Of a DNA stretch of 64,000 nucleotides, positions 47,301 through 57,451 are shown in pieces. The DNA comes from Arabidopsis thaliana (lineage: Eukaryota; Streptophyta; Magnoliopsida; Brassicales; Brassicaceae), in the NCBI RefSeq assembly GCF_000001735.4, contig NC_003070.9, positions 17,841,971 through 17,905,970 on the forward strand. The letters run 5' to 3'. A program made the position numbers and the translations under genes. Below the pieces are notes generated by a model that had not been told where the DNA came from, made no database searches, and saw only the letters and a program-made list of their open reading frames with translations. The number at the start of each line of letters is the position of its first letter. Within the stretch, counting starts at the first letter, position 1.

Positions 47301-49922
47301 AACAGCAGCCAGAAGACACACGCGCTGCTAAATTAAGAGCACAACTCTGAAGATGGTAATCTGCCTCACTATTTATGAAGTAAAGGCATCATCTCAAGGT
47401 AAATCACTCTCTTCAAGCAAACATATGCATCCAAGTAAAGAAGAAACAGGTTTTTAAGCCATTCATTCCATAACATCCTTTCAGCCACAAGTTTATATGA
47501 TTAAAAACAAGTTAGATATGAATTGAGAAAATCACTTACTTCAAGTAAACACATGCAACCAAGTAAGAATAAACAGATTTTACAATGATCTATTCCACAA
47601 TGAGGCTTTATCACCAGCATACATTATTTAAAACGACTATCAAGATAGGCGGACAAAAAGATACTCTTGATTCAAGTGAAGGAAAACAAAGTTATCGAAA
47701 ATAAAGAAACATACCTGTAAGATATCTTTTTCTCGATCTATCGGGCGCTGACAGGTAACCTTCAGCAAAGCAGTGATCTGTCTCTCATTCAATCTTTTGG
47801 AATACCGCTGGCCTTCAACAATCTTGCATACCTGTGCAGCAACACATTAGAATCGGAAGTACTGGTGAGCTAATAAAACCTGATGACGTATTTCAAAGTT
47901 ACCTCCATTGGTAAGTAATTAGGCCTATTAGAATTCCCAACTTGCAAGCATGGTAGTTGAGTGTGCTGAATGCGAAAACCATATGTTTCGTGGAAGTATT
48001 CTACAACAGATTTCTGAGTATTTCTTTCATCTACTGGGAATCTGAAAAGGATAAAAACAGAGAGTAAAAATTAATTTCATCAAGTTCAACATTCGCGAAA
48101 TAAGAGTAGTAAATCTAAAACAAATACGCACGTCAATTCCCGAGTGGCCACAGCAGTCAAACCGGAAATGCGGTACTTCCGGCGCATGTTTCCTCGATGA
48201 GTCACTTCAACTTTGACACCTCTAAGAGCCTTTTTTATCTGTTGACAGAAGAAGATTCCAAGTCACTAAGCAAAGAAGAGTAGATTAATACAACATTTCA
48301 CTTACTACAGAAAATGACAATTGATTCATACCTTAACACGATCAGCATCAGATAAAGGTCGAGAAGAAATATCCCGGTTAAGCAAATCACAGACAAACTG
48401 AATCACAGGGTTTGCCTCTATGAAGGCTGTCGATGACATATCTACAAAACAGACAAAATTGCAGCACAACCATGAGTTAAACATTCAAGGAGAACCAGAT
48501 ATCAAAAATTATTGAATGTAATACAGCAAGCCATCACACCAATATTGAGTGATAAGCCCATCTGTGTAGGACGAATGCTTTGGTAGAATCCACGCCAGCT
48601 CTCCAAGCCATCCCCCAATGATTGTTTTTTTCCTATATCAGGGGAATAAAAGGACCGGCCCACCGGAATATACCTGATTCTAACATGTTAGCAAAACTAA
48701 ACCAGCTGAGACTTACAAGCATGGTAGTAAAGAAGCAAACATCCATAGGATGAGTAACCAGTACCTAGAGGTCGGCAGCTCACGAAGAACAATGTCAAGA
48801 ACCTGCAGAGCTTCCTGTGGGGCATCTGATTGTTTCCCCTCCAAAAACATTCCTAGGTGATGCAGATCAGCACGTGCAACTAGCTTGATCACAACTTTAA
48901 ATTCCCTTTCTCGTCTGTAAAATAGGAAAGATGTTATTATTCTGAAACTTCCTTATTAAAAAAATCAACAAGAAACCATAAGAACTAGACCTTTGACCTC
49001 CAGCCCCTACTTCTTCGTCAAGAAGATTGATTCTGAACTCCTTGGAGTTAAAGGGAAGTGGACCAGCAGTGTAAAGACTTTTTCGACCATCATACGCTGG
49101 AAGACGACTTCCAAGGTGAGAATCACGATAATTATCAACAAGTTGTTTCATCACAGCACGATTGACACCCCTTGATGTAACTTCCGGAGTAATGGTAACC
49201 TAACAGAAAGAACACAGTTGGTCAGGTAAATTTATAAATAGACATTAGATGTATGGTAGCTAATACTAAGGGAACACAAAACTCACATCATAATGGTGCA
49301 AATCCTTATCAGGCAGTTCAGCAAAGAAATGGTTAGCCTTCACAATGCAACGCTTTCCACTCTGTCCTTTACCAGGCCTCATTGGAAACTTGAAAGCCTT
49401 GCTAGAAGAAGGTATAGGCTGGATTGCCTGACTGGGAGCTCCTTGTTCAACAGAGAGTTGTTCAAATTGCTGAGCCAGAACAGTAGGTTCTGGTACCTGG
49501 GTAGGACTCACCTCAGACAGTGTAGGCTGAGAAGACACCGCTTGATAAGTAGGTGAGGTAGCTTGATGCAGCTCGGGAACTGATTGTCTCTGCGGTGGTC
49601 CAGAAGAAGGTCCACCTCCACGGCCACCGCCATACCCTCCTCGACCTCCTTGATGAGGAGGTCCTCCTCTTCCTCTTCCTTGGTACTCTTGTGGTCCTCC
49701 ATACTGTTGTTGCTGTTGTGGTGGTTGCCCATATCCACGACCACCACGACCTCCCTGTTGAGGTTGAGGAGTATAACCCCTTCCACCTTGGTGTTGTCCT
49801 CCTCCCTGCTGGAAACCACCTCGCTGTGAACCACGTCCACCACCTGAGACTGGACCAGCTTCACGAGACCCAGAGCCTTCACCTCCTTCAGATGGAGCAT
49901 CCGTTCTTCTCTTTCTCACCAT
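44315..49922 (-). CDS. AGO1: ARGONAUTE 1, small-RNA-guided slicer
   Basis: The gene spans 5.6 kb with many short exons. The start (49922) gives [20 protein letters not shown], then a Gly/Gln-rich disordered N-terminus ([20 protein letters not shown]). N, PAZ and MID domains follow through the middle exons. The PIWI slicer residues are visible: [15 protein letters not shown] (first catalytic Asp, about 45,950), [15 protein letters not shown] (second Asp, about 45,400), and the C-terminal His in [15 protein letters not shown] (about 44,480). AGO1 loads miRNAs and siRNAs and cuts or represses target RNAs in plants. The C-terminus reads RVMFYC. An intron in the 5' leader ends at CAG just before GAATCATCATGG. 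The mRNA contains the miR168 site listed separately, the known feedback control. Confidence 0.96.
49559..49579 (-). promoter_or_regulatory. miR168 target site in AGO1 mRNA
   Basis: On the - strand the sequence encoding PELHQA reads TTCCCGAGCTGCATCAAGCT (one more base follows). It pairs with miR168 with few mismatches, the established site by which AGO1 limits its own level. It lies in the coding region of the disordered N-terminus. Confidence 0.93.
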
Positions 49923-50580
49923 GATGATTCCTGTGAAAATAACACAACCACCCAAAAACAGTGGGTCATTTTAAAATTATCCTTGAAAATAAGAAGCAAA
50001 CATTGAAAACAAGCACAAAACTATCGAAATATAGAAGCAACAGAAGAAAACCCTAACTAGCTTCAAAAACAAACGACTCAGAAGCACGAAAACCAGTGAT
50101 TAGCTAGAGAGATAGAAAACCAAATTCAACAGCCCAAAGCAAACATAGAAAACCTAGTAAGAAACAATCAAAGACCTAAACAGAAAACGAAGTAAGAAAA
50201 CAAGCACGAAACAGTAAGAAATTTGAAGCAACAAAAAAAAAAAACCTAAATATCTTCGAAGACGAACACACACACCAAAACAGCTACGAAGCTAATAGAT
50301 CCGAAATCGCAAAGATCAACTAAACATACAACACTATCAGTGAACCATAACACCAAAACGAAGCGGATCCACCCAATCGAGTGGAAAAATCGAGTTCATA
50401 CGCAGATCGAACACAGATTAAGTGAAGAACAAACACCAAAACCGCCGCCATTTTTACCTGAAAAGCAATCTCTCGCCGGAGAAACTAAGATTGACCGAGA
50501 AAATCCGTACGAAACACCAACCCTACGTCGCTCTCGCCTCTCTGTGTTCTCTCTATATCTTTCTCTCTCTCTCTAACTCC
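49923..50580 (-). promoter_or_regulatory. AGO1 5' leader with intron and CT-rich transcription start region
   Basis: An acceptor CAG directly precedes the start-codon exon, so the 5' UTR is spliced. The far end, about 50,555-50,575, is a (CT)n/(AG)n run, common near plant transcription starts. Confidence 0.6.
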
Positions 50581-51407
50581 GAACAAACGAGATAACTCAA
50601 AGAAATGAGATTTTACTGCTACACTTTAAATTCAAGGGTTCTGTGGTTAGAGTAAGTTACGGAATTACCCTCTTCATTAATAGCTGGCATATGTCGACGT
50701 GGCGAGTCAGGGTTGGGTCTTTGGAATGCTGACCCAAGGTCGTGTGTAGTCTTTCATTGTTTGTAATGCGCTGATGACGTGGAATTGCATAATGTTTTTT
50801 TAATCCGGAAAAAGAAGCTTCTCGAAAACAACAAGACGAAAAACATTTTTGTCGTTTATCTACCAAATCTTTTTTAATTTATTTTACTAACAGTATATGT
50901 ATTATCCGATTAAATATGATTAGTGTGATGCGTTACCTCGATTAATCTTCAAGAGTTAGTTGCATTAATTTAAATATTTGTTTTAGACTATAATATACCT
51001 CGATTAATCTTGTAAAGTTAGTTGCATTAATTTACTATTTCAACGAGAGATAATGCATGCACAAGTGTTCAAAATTAGTAGACCGGCCGTTATTAATCTT
51101 ATTATTAATCTGTAGTAACTGATTAGATCATAATTTTTGGCTTACGTTACGTATAAAGGATGTTATACAGTTAAGTACAACAGTTTAAAATTGGTACTTG
51201 TGTGTGAAGATAAAACAGTGGCTAGAGAAAATGTCGTGAGTCAAGGCGACTGATCGAGTAGTACTAACGAATTGTACATTGTCAAGGAGGATTTTTCATG
51301 CAACGAAAGGCAAAATCATGCGAATTACGTTTAGTTTTATAGACTATATATAAGATAAAGTGAATGATTATAGTATAGAGGTGAATAGAAGAACTATTTA
51401 TTAACTG

Positions 51408-51680
51408 AGATGGGTCATGGGTGGTGGGGCAAATATGAATATAGCCATTTACTATATAGATAACTCTCTTTCGTTTTCATAGAAATATGACCTGCGATTT
51501 CGGGGAAGTGATGCTTTTTTACAGGTTTGCCAATTTTCTAACTTTAGGAATGTGGTGGCTGTCATCACGTGGTATGATTTGTTTGTTTAATTCAATTTAC
51601 TTTATTTGATGGTTAGCTCTTTAATTTAGTTTCACTAGTTGATTTGCTTCTGTACCTCAAAAAAATTCATATACTCGTAA
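51408..51680. repeat. Diverged direct repeat, copy 1
   Basis: It shares with 52940-53215 the ordered landmarks AACTCTCTTTCGTTTTC, GACCTGCGATTT, GGAATGTGGTGG, GTCATCACGTGG and ATGATTTGTTTGTTT. Confidence 0.85.
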
Positions 51681-52939
51681 CAAATCTGTATTATATATAA
51701 TTGTCAAAGATGATTTATACATATATAACAAAATTGGTTGCTCGTGCGTGAAGAAGAAATATGAGCTAGAGAATATGTCACGAGTAATTACATGCTGACG
51801 AAAGGCTAAATCTTGGGGAAAACGTTTAGATTTCTTTTTGTGATAACTGTAAGTCTATCTCAAAATGATTCGTTTGCTTTGGGAAATAATGATTCTTTTC
51901 ATTATAAACATTAATTATAATAATCAAACGAGAAATTAAAAGGCGAAAGATTATAATAATCAAGCGAGATGTATAGAAGAACTTATATATGATTTCTCAT
52001 AACGGAAGAAGAACTTAGAACTCGTCAAGTACTACTACCTCGAGAGTCGAGATGAAGATTAACGGCATATAAGCATTGATATCAATCAAGATTGGTGTAC
52101 GTAATTACGGGCACCAACGCACATGCATGCATGGCGAGTCTAGCTAGAACCGATCGAAAACGTTGGTTTACGATGGAGGTTTGTGTTCCTTATAAGAACT
52201 ACGTACAGTTTGGCTCATGTTTGAGTCGATTGGTGCGGTCTTGACGAGAAACGACTCTCACGGCTCGGTTCTCTTCTATAATCAATAGATGTTTTTGTAC
52301 AAGTTTACGTTTCCGTGTTAATTAGGTGAAAGAATATCTAGACACTTTACCTAACAAAAGATTGTCTAGATCATATAGTAAGGTGAAAAAACATAAAGTT
52401 GTAGACAAAATATTAGATGTTGATTGGAGTTCTAAATCGAGATATTGTAGGAAGCCGTTAAGAGGAAGAAAGTTACAAAAGACTTATGAAAATGATGTTT
52501 GAACGAAGACTTTATGTAAAACTCCATAAAGTCTTAGTTTTCCTTTGGAAGCCATTAGCGTATGGTTTGGAATTTGGATAGTGACCATTAATTCTATCGA
52601 AAACATTACTTGTAAGTAAATGCTATCTTAATCATCGGATATTATCCAATTCTCAATTATTTTAGAGAGTTATTATGCCTTCGAAATCTAGAAGTTTACA
52701 TAAATTACATTTCAATTCCAATAATTATATCCATCACACACTCACCACACACACAAAGAAACATTCGATTCTCTGCACATATCATTTCTTAACATCAAGT
52801 CAATTAAATTACTTTGACCTCCGGTCAAAAAACTTCATGGACAGCGAAGTGACATGTGTGTGGGACTCATCAGGTTTTGTTCTAAGGTCAAGGGATGCAT
52901 TGATTATGAGTTTTAACAAGCGGTAAAAAAAAAGAGATA

Positions 52940-53215
52940 AATGATGAATTGGTGGGGGCAGATCATATGAATTTACTTTACAAAACTCTCTTTCGTTTTC
53001 GTAGAAAAAAAGACCTGCGATTTTAGGCAAGTGTTACTTTATGACAGGGTTTGATAATTTTTCTAAACTTTGGGAATGTGGTGGAGTCATCACGTGGAAT
53101 GATTTGTTTGTTTTAATAGTAGTATTCAATGTTACTTTTTCTTCATCTAAATTGATTTGACGGCTCTTTAGTTTTTCACTGGTTACTTTGGTCTTTACCT
53201 CAAATTGGTATACTC
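52940..53215. repeat. Diverged direct repeat, copy 2
   Basis: Same landmark order as 51408-51680, with scattered substitutions and indels, about 1.5 kb downstream. Confidence 0.85.
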
Positions 53216-54796
53216 AACAGAAAGCTACTTGATAGAAAACCCATTTGAATTCTTATCATTGTTTTGGTAATTGAGTATTCGTATACGGACGATACATCAT
53301 GTTGACACGACGATAGATATCAATGAAAATGAATAATTACAAATAAAACAATAATGAACCTATGGACTATTTAGAGAAATAGTTAAGTTTTCTACAAACA
53401 TATTTCTTTTGTTTTCAGACAAATTTCATTTCTAGGGCCCATATAAATAATAATATCTTGATATTAGGAGTAGAAGATATCAAGATGCAGAAACGATATG
53501 ATTGATGTAAATCAGTGTTAGTACTAAGTACTATCTTGATTCTCATAGGTCATTTTTTTTTAAATACGAGTTTCAAAACCGCGAGCTCCCAATAATAGAT
53601 CATTTACACTCAATATTGTAACAATTCTTGGACTGTTTGATGATTCGATTTTGTGTATTGGACAGTTTAATTTAATGCAGCAGAAAGACGAAACAAAACC
53701 AAAGGTTAGATATTGACTATTACTAACTAGTTCTTGGTTATGACTCAGTTATTTTACGGAACAGAAATATTCTGTTATGTATCAAAGGAAGAAGAAAAAA
53801 CATCAATGATTATACATGTCAATTTCAGCCATGTGCATTGCTCTAAGTGAATTTAACTTTTACTTTGGAGAATTGAAATATGATCCAAATATGACCAGTA
53901 AGAAAAATGAATACAAATTTAATTGCTCAAGACTCTTTGGACCCTGGAGTGGTTGGTTGCAATTACCATGCCTCAAATACATCGAAAATCTAACCTTACT
54001 GATTAGCACATACAAGTTTGAGATGTCTGGATCTTTGTATACTCTGACTAACATCGAAAGCAAATGCAATGGTTGAAACATGAAACTAGACTCTTAGACT
54101 TGACCATTAGGATCTTCTTTTCTGTTTTCATTTCCTTAAAAAAGCTAAAGCCAGTTAGCAATGTAGACTCTGATGGACCAAAGTGAGCTATTATGTTTTA
54201 CACACGGATTCTGGAAAAGCATAAAATTGGGAAACAATGAGAGAATTAGGATGTGGAAGCAGGCACTATGGATGGTATTACAATGGAAGGAAAGAAAAGA
54301 ACCTGAAGCTATTCATTTGCAGAATCCATGATGAGTTTAGTTTGTCAAATCAGGGAAACTGTGTTGACTCAATAAGCAGCGTATCTGAGCACAGACCTGT
54401 ATGGCATCTTGAGTCTGTTTCAAAACATGCAAACACATGGATTATACCCACTTGAACATGAAACAACTGAAAGAGGAACCATGAAAAACAAGTGACAAGA
54501 ACCTGGTTAACACAACACAGACATATCTGGAAACATATGAGTTGTTCGTCGGAGTTCTGATGCTTAGGTAGAGAAGCAGTATTGCTTGACTTCAGCTGAC
54601 AATGTTGAACAGAAGAAGAAAAACGATAGCAGACAAAGAGAGTGTGGACACACCATTTATTTATCGTAATCGTCCCAAGCCTATGAACATAATACATCAG
54701 AATAGAAAACAGAGATGTGTTTATTCACTGCCAAATGCACAAATTGTTCAATCTGTCTTATTTTCACAGGATTATTACAAATCAGATTTTGTTGTG

Positions 54797-56833
54797 CTAG
54801 AACATTTTCCCAACACCATCTTTTCTTGGAACGGATTCTGAAACATCCATCCGGGACCAATTACCCATCAGAGATGCCATTTGATCAACCTTATCATACA
54901 ACCCAAGAAGCCCACCAGTGTGTATGAACAATATCTTCCTTCCCTCCCAACATTTGGGATCTTTGGTGATCTCATTTATCAAACCATACGCAGCTTTCCC
55001 ACTAGATAAACACTCGAAAACCCAAATGTCAATCTCACTACTTTGAGAGATTCAAGGGGTAGTCACGACCATAAACATTACTAGGAACAAGGAAGAATTA
55101 GAAAGACTAACATACCTGTAAACCGGATCAAGAATAACACCAGTTGAACTTGCTACTTTCTTTACAAACTCAAGCTCCTCTGACGTGTTCATGGCATATC
55201 CTTTTCCTTTGGCCTGCAAAAAGAACACGAGAATCAATACCAGAACCTGTGTGCTTAAAGAGAAAAAGCTTGTATCACAATTTTCCACCTAGTGGTATTT
55301 GCGAAGGAGCCAAGAGAAATCACCAATGCGAAATAGACAACACATAAACAGAGAAGTCATGAAACTCACATTGTGGATGTTGACGATATCACGAGAGTTA
55401 ACACCAGCGTGAAGTCCATCCAGAAGCCCTTGGACAAAGTCATAGAAGTAATCAGGATCATCGCAAACCGAGAAAGCATGAACCTGTACAATGAATGGAA
55501 ACTTAACTGAGCCATCTGTCAACTTCACAGTGAGTGAACCAACTAAAATTTAAAGAATATACCTTGGCTTTTAGAGCTCCCAACCAAGACCCCAATGAAA
55601 TACCAGCAATTGTACCACCACTAGCAATCCAAAAGAAAACTTAGATGAGAGTGAAGCAAACAAAAGTAAAAGGCAAGAAAAAATTACAAGGAAAGCAAAA
55701 GCAGAACCTGCCACATGCTACCACAATATCATCAAATTTCAGGTCATCGGGTCTATAATTCAGCTGCTCCTCAATTTCCCTTGCTGCTTCTATATAACCC
55801 CTAGACGATCATTGCAGGGAATTCAGCTTTAAATGGTCTCAACAATCTAAAACAAGTAATAATAACAACAAACCGGTTACTGCACTTAGCTATATCAAAA
55901 CAGTATCTATGAGAACACAGTCTCACCAAGTTCCCAAAGAGTTCGATCCACCGACTGGAATAACATAGGGTTTCTTTCCTTCTTTTTCCAGTTTCTCTTT
56001 CAGAGCATTAGTAAGAGCCTACCATTCACAAGAACAAGTTTTGATCAACAATATCAGGCTAAGTAAAAACTACTCATTTCTTGTTCTTAGTAAGTAAAAC
56101 TTAATGCAACGGACTTAACCTCACTCCCAATGGAAGAATACTCTTCTTTAGAGATTAGATGAACATTAGCTCCAACGAGACGCTCGACAAGGAGATTCCC
56201 AACCAATCCAGGATCTTCATCAGCAAGAAGCTGCAAACACACCACACACACATAAACATGAATTCACGAAAAGGTAAGTGAATCGATGTAAGGTGAAGAA
56301 TCAGAAGCGAGACCTTGGAAGTACGGAGAATAAGATGAGAATTGAGATTAAGATAGTTAGATGCAGTGGCTGTAGCACGACAATGATTGCTCTGAATACC
56401 GCCGATAGTGATTACAGTATCAGCGTGTTGATCAACAGCTTCCGCCATTAAGAATTCGAGTTTTCGTACTTTGTTTCCACTCAATTCCATTCCGGTGAAA
56501 TCATCTCGCTTGATCCAGAGTTCTGTGCCATTAGGAAGACCAGGAAGATTCCATCGATGGATCGGAGTAGGAAGCTGAAGAAGAAGAAGAAGAAGATGAT
56601 CAGTGAAAAGTAATGGAGAAGGAGAATTGAAACATAGAGAAAATTGAAAATTAACGTACGTGAGCGAGGGAGAAAGTGTGAGAAGGAAGCGGACGAAGAT
56701 GAGAAGCCCAAGAAGGAGGAGAGTAAGGTTTTTTGGTGAGAAAATCCGCCATTGAAGGTACGGATGTTGCAGACATGCTTCTTCTCGCAAGCTCGAGCTT
56801 TACTCTTGAGAGTGTCAAGCTTCGTCCTCTCAT
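54797..56833 (-). CDS. D-CDES: D-cysteine desulfhydrase, PLP-dependent
   Basis: Exon 1 (56833-56660, 58 codons) starts MRGRSLTLSRVKLELARRSM and looks like a mitochondrial presequence. Exon 2 encodes PTPIHRWNLPGLPNGTELWI and the PLP-lysine region GMELSGNKVRKLEFL, followed by IGGIQSNHCRATATAS. Later exons carry YVIPVGGSNSLGTWGYIEAA, GGTIAGISLGSWLGALKAK and the C-terminal LFIHTGGLLGLYDKVDQM. This is the ACC-deaminase/D-cysteine desulfhydrase branch of fold-type II PLP enzymes. It splits D-cysteine to pyruvate, H2S and ammonia. A weak ACC-deaminase activity has been discussed for the Arabidopsis enzyme. The last exon ends at 54797. Confidence 0.93.
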
Positions 56834-56878
56834 TGCTTCTTTCTTCTTCAGTTGTTGACTCTCAAATATTCCTCTTTT

Positions 56879-56894
56879 ATGGGCCTCGGCCCAT
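56879..56894. promoter_or_regulatory. Palindromic site II element upstream of D-CDES
   Basis: ATGGGCCTCGGCCCAT contains two facing TGGGCC/GGCCCA elements 46-61 bp upstream of the start codon, where TCP factors may bind. Confidence 0.65.
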
Positions 56895-57034
56895 TCATAC
56901 TCGGGTCGGGTCGGTTTGGGTAATTCGGATCAATACTTTTATGATAAATCATTTTTCAGTTTTACCGGTAATCGAATTTCGGTTAGTTATGTTATTTTGA
57001 TGAAATATTGGTTAAAGTTTGCTAATTTTCGGCA

Positions 57035-57277
57035 GAGAAAAATATTTTTTTATACATGAATTTTTAAAAAATGATCATTTAATACGTGAACTTTTAGGTC
57101 GGTCAAATAAAACATGATAAAAACGTTGACCCGGTATTTAACACAAAACCAAATATTGACCAGACCAAAATTCCCAAGATGTTAACTGGCGTTAACGAAT
57201 CCGATAACCATCGTTAGCAAAGTCCACGTATTGAATAACTATTTTTTTAATGTTCAAGTATAAAACGATATTTTCCC
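57035..57277. mobile_element. Small MULE-type MITE
   Basis: The left end (GAGAAAAATATTTTTTTATACATGA...) and the reverse complement of the right end (GGGAAAATATCGTTTTATACTTGA...) match over about 60 bp, including TTTATAC and AATACGTG. Flanks ATTTTCGGC and ATTTTTGGA agree at 7 of 9 positions, an eroded 9-bp target duplication. No coding capacity in 243 bp. Confidence 0.65.
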
Positions 57278-57451
57278 ATTTTTGGATTAGAGTTACAATA
57301 AAAAAAAGTTGGTCAATTTTGCCAAATTGATAAAAATTGGTTAAGTACCAAGTACTTCAATAGTATAACTAAGTTCATTATTCAAAAACAATAACAATTT
57401 CATAATTAATGTCTTTTGAAATTTCATATCCAATATATAAGTTTACACCAC

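Larger units (their letters stand above)
50581..54796. other. 4.2-kb intergenic region made of diverged duplications
   Basis: No supported gene. There are related segments: 50936-50971 and 50997-51033 (ACCTCGATTAATCTT...GTTAGTTGCATTAATTT), about 51180-51345 and 51735-51835, and about 51408-51680 and 52940-53215. The last ~700 bp are the 3' flank of D-CDES. Confidence 0.6.

Noticed and set aside
49584..49924. Long open frames on the + strand and a second - frame opposite the AGO1 N-terminus.
   Set aside because: They are shadows of the Gly/Gln-rich repeat coding region of AGO1.
53816..54455. Two short + strand frames between the duplicated region and D-CDES.
   Set aside because: No homology recognised, no promoter, and they lie in the 3' flank of D-CDES; likely chance frames.
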